Assembly (NCBI GenBank): GCA_002104985.1
Contig: MCGO01000048.1
Span: forward strand, 1-64,000
Source of the DNA: Rhizoclosmatium globosum
Taxonomy: Eukaryota > Chytridiomycota > Chytridiomycetes > Chytridiales > Chytriomycetaceae
DNA: 64,000 nt
Reading direction: 5' to 3'
In this document: one piece after another, positions 48,968-58,275 of the stretch
Position numbering within the stretch: position 1 is the first letter of the stretch
How the letters are laid out: each line of letters opens with the position of its first letter
Notes under the pieces: generated by a model
Seen by the model: only the letters and a program-made list of their open reading frames with translations
What the model was told of the DNA's origin: nothing
Database searches by the model: none
Made by a program: the position numbers and the translations under genes

Positions 48968-49736
48968 ATGGACACTTCCAGCAGCAACAAACTGTATCTA
49001 TTGTGCGACCTTGCCGAGCAGCCTTCTCAACCAGATTATGCACTCAGCTTAAGCCCGTCATCAGCCACGACACATCGCTCAGGTCCACCAACTCTCCGTG
49101 GCCCTGGCGGCATCAATCTCGTCTCTGATTCCGACGAAGAAAAAGAAGTGCGTGGCTTGGAATCAGGAAATCCGGGGCGGTGCGATGTAACCCCGCCACC
49201 ACGTCTTCAACTTCCAAATTTCTGTTGCCTTGTTGATTCAATCACCGCATCGCCCCCACGCGCCGCGCCAATTGCACGCGCTGTTGAATCTGTGCAGGAT
49301 GGATATCAAAGCGTTCAAGGGGCCGTTCACACTAGTAGCTTAGATTCGCACATCTGTCAATGGCCGGGATGTCACAAGCAGTTTTCGTCGCGATGGCATT
49401 TGCTTTCTCATAGCAACACTCACTCAGCTCGGCGTCAGTTCCAATGTCAATTGTGTCCTTTAAACTTTGCGCGAAAACATGTGAGCTGTTTGTTTCTCAG
49501 GTTGCTTGTCTGGTCGGCTTATCAATCAACTTGTATTCAAGGATCTCACGCGCCATACTAAAAGTGTTCATGCAGTCCAAGCCGGTGTACCTGTGTTTAC
49601 TTGCAGTATCTGTGGAAAAGGTGATTGAAACTTGAAAGAACTAAATTGAGTCTCACCTTCTCTCATCATAGGGTATGGCAGAATGGATTCACTAAGACGA
49701 CATGTCGAAAACTGCAGTCCGTACAGTCGAAAATAA
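48968..49736 (+). CDS. C2H2 zinc-finger transcription factor (three fingers)
   Basis: Three exons: 48968-49480, 49542-49620, 49672-49736 (218 residues). Introns of 61 and 51 bp fall inside fingers 2 and 3. Finger 1: CQWPGCHKQFSSRWHLLSH then a His after NT. Finger 2: CQLCPLNFARKH joined across the intron to DLTRHTKSVH. Finger 3: CSICGK joined to GYGRMDSLRRHVENC, with Cys as the last ligand. The first 130 residues are disordered, with an acidic patch (DSDEEKEV). Three adjacent fingers suggest sequence-specific DNA binding in the nucleus; target genes are unknown. Decayed zinc-finger-like fragments lie downstream at 54.2-55.2 kb. Confidence 0.8.
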
Positions 49737-50681
49737 TTTATTTTTTCATTCTGTTTGTTTTTATTTTAAGAAGATATGCACCTGAATCTGACGGAGTTGG
49801 ACTTATAATCCAAGATACAACACTGCCAGATTATTGTTTCCACAACAATCCTCTCAAAGCTATCCTTTACTCAAAATCAAATTTGATCTTTGAAATATGA
49901 GGTTTTGATTCAAGGGCGATGGTGATGAGTGATACGCGGCGGCAAGAATGGTTTCCCAGTGAACACTGCAGTTGTCAAACTAAAGTACCAAGGTTTCAAT
50001 GTTGTATATTTTCTTCCTGAAACTAAAACTGAAAGCGTTATGTGACTTGGAAGAATATCTCATCGCATCATCCTTTCCTCTTACCGACTTCACATTAGTC
50101 TTACAGGACATTTGAGAGATCAGCTACTATTTGTTGGGCGGAGGCTGCAGCAGAGTTACGTGGCAGTTTCGGGCAAAACTCAGGAAGCATAGAGCTACAC
50201 TTGAGCGAGGCATTTTCTGACAATATTTTTGTTTGCCTTAACTGAGCCTCAGCTAGTGAATGCCTCAAATGAATGAAGCTCCATTCTTCAAATCAGGATA
50301 TTTTATGGTATATACGTGTACATAAATTGGATGTTCTATTTTAAGGTTGATGAATGGGGAGGGGTTGGAAGAATTCCAGCCAAACAAAAACCATTTTTTC
50401 CACCTTCAAAGCAGCAACCTCCACTCACCGTTGAAGACGTTGGCATAAACATGAATGGCACGCTTTCATTCTCCTCAAAGTAGAGCAGCCTAAGGAAATT
50501 AGCATGTTAAATGAATTACATCCTGATGATAACACTTTGCACAACATTTAGAAGTTAGCACATGTTATAATGCCACAGTGTCATTGAACTCCTAATTCCT
50601 TTGAATCGTAATGCTGAAAGACCAAACAGAAATACTATGCTGGTTGCCCCAATCTGCGCTGTTTCTTCATTCTTATCGAGT
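49737..50681. other. Intergenic region with partial gene duplications
   Basis: No intact gene. About 49,975-50,105 is a diverged relative of 54,385-54,590 (shared words GGTTTCAATG, AACTAAAACTGAAAG, AGAATATCTC, TTCACATTAGTCT). About 50,120-50,218 is a copy of the 5' end of the charged protein gene. The remainder up to the transposon edge is non-coding. Confidence 0.5.
50120..50218 (-). pseudogene. 5'-end fragment duplicated from the charged protein gene
   Basis: On the minus strand it starts MPRSSVALCFLSFARN, against MPRSSVALYFLGFAPH in the parent (start at 48569), and stops after about 28 codons. Nucleotide similarity covers about 100 bp around the start codon. This is a small segmental duplication, not a full gene. 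Confidence 0.6.
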
Positions 50682-50725
50682 GAGGAGAGGCTGGAGTGTG
50701 CACGAAGTTGAAAACAATAAAAGAT

Positions 50726-51676
50726 TTATTGATAAATGAGATGGTTTAGAATACAATGCAACGGCTCCCTTCTCAACTTAACTTGAGTGATTTGTGCCAC
50801 TGCTTTGAAAATCAAGTGGTGGTCAGCCATACTTCCACGAAAAACTCGCCGCAAAATATGAAAGTCTTTCAAACGTCCGTTCAAAATTTCGTGTCTTGAC
50901 GCCATCAGATTCAAGTTATGATTTTGTATTCTCTCAGCTTGTGTGAGGGGGCGGTGCACTTTATTGTAAAAAACAGATGAATCAACATAACCTCCATCTG
51001 CTGCAAGCTTCTCTCCAGGTTTAAGGTGGGGTACAATAGAATGTTGAGCCATTTTGAGGTCAGACCATTGCCCACATGGAACACCACCTGCAACAAACAC
51101 AATCTTTGACGTAGCAATAGCAACCGCAACTTGGTAACATAATCCCGCGTGTTTAAACTTGTGAGAGAAGAGTGATGGATCGAAAGGTTGGACCTCGTTA
51201 ATTGGACAATCAGTACCATCAACATAGCAGCTGGGTCTAAGATTTCTCCAGTTGTCAAAGCGGCTCTCCCAGTCAATCTATTCAAATAATTATATTAGTA
51301 AACAAATATGTATAAACTCAACAATACACACCACATCCATTTTGTTAAAGACTCGTACCATTTGCCAAATCTTGTTACGCCAGTTGGATGGAGACGTCTT
51401 GAACCGAGATGCAGATGACCAATCAGTGTTGTATTCCTTCAGCCAGTTCAAGCACCAAAGAAAGTGGACTTTGGTGAGTTTGGCTTTCAATACATCATGG
51501 GCAACCAGAATCCATAAGTCAACGGCAGACTCAATGGAAAGACCAAAGACCGACTTGAAAGTGGCACACCAGACTCGCCGGTTCCGTTGGAATAACAAAC
51601 TTGACAAGTTAATCAATGGGGCAGCACGGTTGACCATCAAGGGTAGTTGAATGGTCCATTGTTCAGTTTCAGACAT
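50726..51676 (-). CDS. Harbinger-type DDE transposase (DDE_Tnp_4 superfamily), intact
   Basis: Two exons: 51676-51332 and 51277-50726, separated by a 54-bp phase-0 GT-AG intron; 298 residues, no stop. The N-terminal exon (RNRRVWCATFKSVFGL, HFLWCLNWLKEYN, WRNKIWQMVRVF) is helical and probably helps bind termini. The second exon holds the nuclease: YVDGTDCPI (first catalytic Asp), FVAGGVPCGQWSD, AADGGY (second Asp), and ASRHEILNGRLKDF with the Glu of the DDE triad. The order and the VDGT..AD.GY..R.E..NGRLK signature match the PIF/Harbinger transposase superfamily. The intron position equals that in copy A. As the only uninterrupted copy here it may have been recently active. Confidence 0.85.
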
Positions 51677-52412
51677 TTTGGGAAAGTAATGAGGTAGGGG
51701 AAAGGAAAAACAGCCTCTATTTATGTCTTTTCTGGTTCGAAAATTTTTTTGAAAAATTTGTCTGTAATTGGTTTTCGGGACAGGATTGGTTAGATCTCCA
51801 GGAGAGATTCAAGAATCCCAAAAACGAAGCGGCAAACAAATCCCGAAAGGCGCGGGGAATGAATCCTGGTGATCCGATCTGCAAAGCCTCGGATTGGGAA
51901 ATCAGCTTCGGCAAAGCCGTCGGCACGGCATCTTTTCTCCGCGGCATTTTGGATTGCCGCCCGGGATGGTGTCTGGTGCCACTGAACCAATTCACGAACC
52001 GGTTCATGAATCTTGAATGAACTTGAACCGGTTCCGTGCAAATTTTCTTACTAATGCCAATTCCTCAACAACTAGATGAAATATGATAAATTCATTAACA
52101 CTGCGTAATACTTCGTTTATTGTACCTTCTATCACTTAAATTAAGTGAATCTATCAAAATCGGATTTTATTGAGTATGGAATGAAAAATACCCATCCTTT
52201 CAGAATTTAAGCTTTGTGGAAAGTGTTCAGCAATTCATTTACTATTCATTAAACAAATCATATGTCTTTTTTGGGGTGAATTGGTTCATTTTGTCATCTT
52301 CATTGTTGGCCGAGCTTCACCGATCTCCATTTCGAAACCCGACAAAAAAAATTTTCGGGTTCGAGACGGGATTTGAACGAGCACGTGAATTGAACCAATT
52401 AAATCTCCATCA
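51677..52412. promoter_or_regulatory. Internal divergent promoter region of the transposon
   Basis: About 0.74 kb between the starts of the two transposon genes. It holds no convincing ORF. A GAACCGGTTC palindrome occurs at about 51,997-52,006, with another ACCGGTTC at 52,026-52,033, and could serve as subterminal or promoter binding sites. This is inference. Confidence 0.4.
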
Positions 52413-53162
52413 ATGAAAGAAAAGGGTATAAAGAGACAGCTTTCCAGGAGGAAAGTTTCAAAAGTATCATTCAAAACAAAAACAATGAAACCTTCTTCTT
52501 CTACAACTCCTGCCAGTTCCTCCCGCCGAGCCACTTCCAACTTTGGTGCCACGGAATTTCATGCTGACGTTGAGGCTCAGGCTGAACTCGCTTCGTTCTT
52601 GCGCACTCTGATCGATGGTGACACAACTCCCAAGGGTACTGATGTGAAGGACGCTTGTCCAGCACTCAGAAAGTACGAGTCCCCCACTTTGAACTCTAAA
52701 ATTAGACAATTTTGGAAAAAATTGAAACGCGACAAGAGTGAGTATCTTTTTTAATAGCTTTACTTTTACTTACATACTGTCATAGACTGGGATCCAGCTG
52801 ATGATCAGCAACCCATGGTACTTGGAAATGTTGGATCCTCTGATTCTGTTGCGGGACGTTCCGATGGAATTTCTGTTGGTATCAGAACTACTGCCAGTGC
52901 CAAACGTCTTAGACTTCTTGAGAATGGCTTCGGTGATCTCCAAACTGAGGACTTGGAACAACTCCTCAACTACCGCCCATTGGCTGTGCCCCGCCCAAAA
53001 CCTCTGGCCACTTCTTCCAGTGCCAACCTTTGTCCTGCTGCTTCTGCCAATCCAACTCAGGCTTCAACTGCTGTTAAGCTTGCCTACACACGTCTTGGTA
53101 ATCAAAACAGCCAGTTTAACTCCAACTTTCGTATGCATGAATGTGAAGTATTTCAGCAATGA
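52413..53162 (+). CDS. Second (accessory) protein of the Harbinger-like transposon
   Basis: Two exons, 52413-52737 and 52786-53162 (48-bp intron), with 233 residues. ATG at 52413 is the first in frame; 52485 (MKPSSSTTPASS) is a plausible alternative. The N-terminus is basic. Residues about 50-105 form a predicted helical domain (EAQAELASFLRTLI, CPALRKYESPTL, IRQFWKKLKRD) that aligns in pattern with the copy A protein, including the intron just after it. The second exon is Ser/Ala-rich with RLRLLENGF and EDLEQLLNYRPL. In Harbinger transposons the partner protein binds termini and brings the transposase to the nucleus. That role is proposed from gene arrangement. Confidence 0.6.
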
Positions 53163-53321
53163 TACCAATAATGAAATCTTCCGCTATATCATTTCTGGTC
53201 AGTCTTCCACTGGTGTTCAAGAACTTTGGTAGCTTCTCTGGAAACTCTATCCTTTTTTATCATTTATCTCAAGACAATAAAAAGATGATATCATTTTTAT
53301 TTGACTTCGTGCACACTCCAG

Positions 53322-54038
53322 GTCCGAAATCAATTAGAAAATTGAACCACCACTGCCCCCCATCCACCGCCTTTTCTCACAATTGGCCTGAGCAATTTCC
53401 ACCAAGCTTGGCACAGACATAGTTAAGTACAATTTATTGTGAACCTCAAAGTTTGACATCAAAGCAATGGGCCGATTTCCTGCAAATCAACTCTTGCTGA
53501 CGCCACTTACAAAGAGCAGAGCTATAAACTCCTTCTCATATCTGCCACGCTATCTACTAGCATTAAAACAACCAGAATAGTGGATTTGTAGTCTATCATG
53601 CATGAAGAACGATTTTATTGGACAACACTGTTTCAAGCTGAATAGTTACAGAAAGATTCATAAGTTCATCTCTTTATTATCTATTTGAATAAACTAGGCC
53701 AAATGGCCATGATGCTCTTTGTTTTTCATTGTTTTGTATAGAGAACAGCACTGTTCAAAGTGGCCAGCTGTAAAGCCTTAAAGTGACAAAATCAGTATTT
53801 TTGAACAATAATTATACTAAATATATGGAGTCTGAGGGCGGGTGATAGATTTTGTTGGATCAGTAAGAGTCAATTTATGGGATATTGGCCCATCACTTTA
53901 GCATCAAACTTTGAGGTTCATAATTAATTGTACTTAGCTATGTCTGTGCCAAGTTTGGTGGAAATTGATGGGGCCAATTGTGAGAAAAGGCGGTGGATGG
54001 GCGGCAGTGGTGGTTTGATTTTCTAATTGATTTTGGAC
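53322..54038. mobile_element. Foldback (MITE-like) element with about 160-bp inverted arms, CAG target duplication
   Basis: The left arm starts GTCCGAAATCAATTAGAAAA (53322); the right arm ends with the complement (TTTTCTAATTGATTTTGGAC, to 54038). Similarity runs through about 160 bp of each arm. CAG at 53319-53321 and 54039-54041 is a direct duplication. The centre (about 53490-53870) is non-coding. It interrupts the right terminal repeat of the surrounding transposon. Confidence 0.75.
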
Positions 54039-54170
54039 CAGCCTCTTCTCCGGAGAAAAACGAAAGAGGAGAGTCTGGATTCGAGCCTAGCATCATCGCT
54101 GAAAATTGTGCTAAATGTTGCTTGAGTTTGTGAGCCAAAAGGCTTTAGCAAGGGCTCAATATTTATCTCC

Positions 54171-56030
54171 ATGACTTCTTTGCATCATAAATCTTTTTGC
54201 CAGTGTGAGAAGAAATTTGCAAGATTATCGACATTGTCAAAACACCTTCAAACATTCCTCAAACACAGTTTCACTGTCATATTTCCACTCTTATCCTACA
54301 AACTACCTTGTAATTTTTATTATTGGTTTAAGGTATCTATTGTTACACTCAACCCCTTTCCAAATCACATACCATTGGCCTGTCAAACACAAGAATCAAG
54401 GTTTCAATGAAATGTGCACTGTGCAATACTCCTTCTTTCGCGATTTGATTGAGCGAGATATTACATTCTCTGCGTCAGACCGCTGTAACTAAAACTGAAA
54501 GTGTTGTGCAACTTACAAGAATATCTCCCATCGCCATCCTATCCTCTCACGTTTCTTTAACCTGTTTCACATTAGTCTCACACGCAAATGAATCTCTGCG
54601 ACGTTGGCCAACGTCTTACTTGCTCAAAACTGAAGGAGCTCAAAGGACTTGATTCTGAGGTTGCCAAGCAACCAACGTCCTCCACATCCAATCTTTTCAA
54701 CTCTACCGCACCTGCTCCTGTAAATTCAAACTCTTCCAAGCTTCTGGCAGCAACAAAACGTAGAAAATTGCAATCTACCACCTTACATTCATCAAACGCG
54801 TCAAACGCTTCTGTTGTTTGGCTCCGGCAGCAGTTGAAAGCTAAGCTGTACATTTGGGCATGCCCTTTTAAGACACTGGCAAATAACAAGCCACATGCTT
54901 GTCGGTGGATAAACTCACAGGGAGTTCCATGTCCAGTGACCCACGGGCTAGTCAATGACATTGAACAGCACTATTACTTGGTTCATATTCGAATTCTGCT
55001 CAAGGATTATTATCCTGATGTCATTCAAACATATCCAGTGTGCGCAGAATCATTCCAAAGTGTTGACTCCGTTCAGCGCCATTGGTTGAATGAGCATGTT
55101 GACAAGGCTCTGGGAGTGGAAGCAATATCCAGGCATTTCCGCAGTCATTTGATGATTGTATTTCTGTTCTAAACGTACTGATTGGATGTAAAGTTACATT
55201 GAAGTCAGATTTTGGTTCTAGGGAATTGATTTTTCAGTTGGGAACTGAATCTGGTTTGAAGATTGTTGTTGATAATATTCAATTGGAGCCAAAATCTGTT
55301 CTTATTCCTCACGCAAAACATGGTCACAATACTGAATTTTGGGCTCAAGCAGCGGCTTGCCTTCGGGAGGAAAGAAAATTAGTAGATGAGTGGAAAGGAT
55401 GGGTTGAAGATGATAGATTGATTTGGGAGGGAAAATACTGGGGAAAGCGGGGGCATCAATTAATGTCTACGCCAAAATCTCCCAAATCTTTTATTGGAGG
55501 AGTTGAGGAAAAAACAAATCCTCAGTCTGTTTGTATTTGGGCAATTGTTGTGTCTCACTGTTGTCCTTTGTTCACAAATTGGTCGTATTGACCGCTTTTG
55601 GCCTTGGAACTTAAATTGAGAGGTTTAGGCTTGCTGGCGTTGGCTCTGAATGCAAGCAGCAATAGTGAGGAAGAAGGAAGTCCTGTAGAAACTATATTCT
55701 GTGACAAGGACTTGACCAAAAGTCTAATTGAAGAAAATGAAGTAGTAGGTATTGACTAGGAGTTAGTGGAGGAAGGGGAAGTTGTATGGAAAGGTTTTGA
55801 GAAGGCATACAGGCAAAACAATGAATGCATTCAGTGGATGATTCATGCTAAGCTAAGACATTTCTTGTATACCATTTTTCTGATGTATATTTCAGGAGTA
55901 TGTGCTCTCAGAAAGGAATGTCTGTTGAGTCATACAGTTTGTCCCCAATCATTATTCACGCCAATTGAAGGTCGAATTTATTGTATTATTAAATTTATTA
56001 TCAGCTTTCATTATATTCCCAAATAAAACC
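54171..56030 (+). pseudogene. Decayed zinc-finger-like ORF cluster
   Basis: Several broken frames follow each other. At about 54,195 FCQCEKKFARLSTLSKHLQT looks like a C2H2 finger, and near 54,410 KCALCNTPSFARF is another fragment. From 54588 a 194-codon ORF contains CRWINSQGVPCPVTH and CAESFQSVDSVQRHWLNEHV, with Cys/His spacing like degenerate fingers. Frames after 55199 (LKSDFGSRELIFQLGTES) and to 56030 (HAKLRHFLYTIFLMYISGVC) look protein-like but are separated by stops. Probably remnants of one or two genes, possibly element-derived. Family unknown. Confidence 0.4.
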
Positions 56031-56823
56031 AAATGTTGAGGAAGAACCCTTCATGCATTGTACCAAGGACTGTCCTCCAATGCAATCAGGTAACTTCTCA
56101 TCAACAAACAACAAAGATGTACAGAAAAGTTCACTCTAACCCGCTGTGGAAGGGGAAATTAGTAGGAAAACGCGTCTTTGAGTTTGTATTATTGTTTATA
56201 TTACGTAATGTGAGTAGTAATAGAGTTTGTTTGTGCCAAATTGTGCAAGTGACGTTGAGAGGAGAGGAGTCATAGCTGACCAGGACACAGAGTGTGTGAC
56301 TGTTACCCTTGGTTCAGCTGCTCTGTTTGACTCGAGAATGGTGCGATCTCTCTTGTATCCGAGAGAAGGCCTACGTGTGCGCTGCAAGAGAGCCTTTTCT
56401 ACTGTTCCGCACCGTCAAGTTGGAGAAATCAATTCTCAGCAGAACCCTGGCCAATGTTTACAAGGTTCAAAGAACCATCAACAAATGACGGAACAATATA
56501 TGCACCCACCCCACTCTTTCGAGATGGAGAAGTCAAAGTAGTCGCAGCCACAGTGGTAGGGCTCTTGCCATAGCAGTCGCAGTCCAAGCAAACTATGACA
56601 AAAAGCGGAACAGAGTATCAGAAAGAAGCAAAAAAGGCCCATAAGAAAATGGGTAATGACAATAGAGTAATAAGAAAGAAGGAGAATCTCATCATGGTCA
56701 AAGTAAAACGTCATATACAGAAGTGGGGAGAAGACCACAGGGACACTGCGTTTTCAGGTCAAGAAGTGGAAGGTGAAAAACACAAGTATAAAGTGACCAC
56801 ATCAAAAGCATGGCTATAAAAAT
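56031..56823. other. Non-coding or degraded stretch
   Basis: Short ORFs only (for example 56227-56541 plus), none with a recognisable motif. Lies between the decayed ORF cluster and the inverted repeat pair. Nothing supportable seen. Confidence 0.4.
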
Positions 56824-57317
56824 CAAAGTTATTGCAGTTTCTTATCTTAAGTGTTGCGCTGCTCTTAATTAGGTTTCTCCCTCTCATTCATACACCACTA
56901 CTCCGAGTTTAAGTTCGCTGACTCAACTAAAAGAATTAGGAACACCAACACATCATTGCCCATCTTAACCCATTGCTTGGTATAAAGAAAGATAAGAAAC
57001 TGATAAGGGTATAAGACCGCCAAAACTCCACCTTAATATGGTATAATGCGTTCAGTCCAATATGTTTCCAACAGCAACTCAAATCAATAAACACCTAACG
57101 TTCCCAGTCCATCAGTTTCATAATGAACCTCAAAATCACACCTTTTAGTCGAGTCAGCGAACTTAAACTCGGAGCAGTGGTGTATGAATAAGAGGGAGAA
57201 ACCTGAGGATCGCAAAAAAAGAAGAAAACACCAATAAGGAAACAAGAACCCAATGAACAACACTCCACCTAATTAAGAGCAGCGCAATGCTTAAGATAAG
57301 AAACTGCAATAACTTTG
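56824..57317. repeat. Inverted repeat pair; one arm lacks a 66-bp GT-AG segment
   Basis: The left arm 56824-56933 reads on the plus strand as CAAAGTTATTGCAGTTTCTT onward to GACTCAACTAAAAG. The right arm 57142-57317 is its reverse complement but contains 66 extra bases (57203-57268). On the minus strand these start GTGGAGTG and end CCTCAG. The left arm joins AATTAG directly to GTTTCTCC at 56872/56873. The extra segment therefore has intron ends and is missing precisely from one copy. Confidence 0.75.
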
Positions 57318-57380
57318 AAGAAAGAAAAAAGAAAGGGGAAAATGGGAAAAGCAACAAAGAAGACAATTCCCCATTATCCC

Positions 57381-58020
57381 TTACATACAGTCCAAATTGG
57401 ATAAACACGCGCCTGAGCACGCGCCCATCAAAACAAGGTGATAATTATTCGACTCGGTAATACCGATAGTTGCTTGTTTATTCGAAGCTTGTAACAGACA
57501 ATGACCGAGGAAGGGCGATGCTCTCAAAGCCGGGCCTACAAAGAAAAAAAGATTCAGTACGGCTTTCATAACTTGATTTTATCAGGCTGCAGATGTGATG
57601 AGAACTGACGCCGTCCAAAAATAGATTTCGCAGCCAAGGTCGCAGGAGACGCGTCAAAGGTGCATCAAACATACCTGGATCTTTGGCGAAGATGGCGAAT
57701 TGGTCGGATAAGTTGGCGAGTGCGAGTTGGACGAACGAAGAGATGTTGGGCGGGTCTGTTTGGAGGATGTTTTTGGATTGTCACAATGCTTTCCCGCAGG
57801 ATTTCATAAACAAGAACGAAGTCAGAAGATCTCACTTCAAGTTTACGTCCAATAGAAGTGTATGAGAGTAGCTGGTTCGCCAGGAAAGGTAAAGACCAAA
57901 CAATGAATCCAAGTAATTCATAACAACTCCAGTGGTCTAACAGAAGGATGTATGACTTATATTCTTTCTGAGGATGTTGAAGCTGACGGTTTGGTAATTT
58001 GTGGTAAAGTCTGAGACTAC
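57381..58020 (-). pseudogene. 3' part of an unidentified minus-strand gene
   Basis: On the minus strand, protein-like sequence runs KEYKSYILLLDHWSCYELL, LANQLLSYTSIGRKLEV, SSDFVLVYEILRESIVTIQK, then in the next frame NILQTDPPNISSF, VQLALANLSDQFAIFAKDP. A GT-AG intron (57536-57674) leads to GPALRASPFLGHCLLQ ending CLSNLDCM at 57381. One extra A in the A5 run at 57770-57774 would join the two frames. No start or upstream exon could be fixed and no family is recognised. It may be a real gene with an assembly indel, or a remnant. Confidence 0.35.
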
Positions 58021-58275
58021 GAGTTCTGTGGCTGTTAGCCTGTTTCGTTTACGACGGATTTCCATCTGGCTTTACATTCTCAACCTTGGTTTTGAAAGGG
58101 TAAAGTCAAGTACTGTGTGAGGAAGGAAGGAGAAAAGGTACCCCGACGCCGCTATTAAACAAATGAAATTAATTATAAGACGGAAGAACAGTCTGCAAAG
58201 TCACTGGTGAGACCAGCGTCAAAGTTTTGTCAGTCCGATTTTTCTCTGATTGTTATTCTCGTCTTATTCTCAACA

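Larger units (their letters stand above)
50682..54050. mobile_element. Apparently intact two-gene Harbinger-like DNA transposon (with foldback insertion)
   Basis: Left terminus GAGGAGAGGCTGGAGTGTGC (50682 on, continuing CACGAAGT) and right terminus with the inverted sequence ACTTCGTGCACACTCCAG (53304-53321) then, past a foldback insertion, CCTCTTCTC (54042-54050). Inside are an uninterrupted DDE transposase (minus) and a divergently transcribed second gene (plus) with about 0.74 kb between the starts. The same design occurs in copy A at 5.9-8.1 kb. No target duplication is evident, so the outermost bases are approximate. Confidence 0.72.

Noticed and set aside
57203..57268. The 66-bp extra segment as simple random deletion in the left arm
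   Set aside because: The missing piece starts with GT and ends with AG to the base and the flanks match closely, which a random deletion would rarely achieve; kept instead as a finding.
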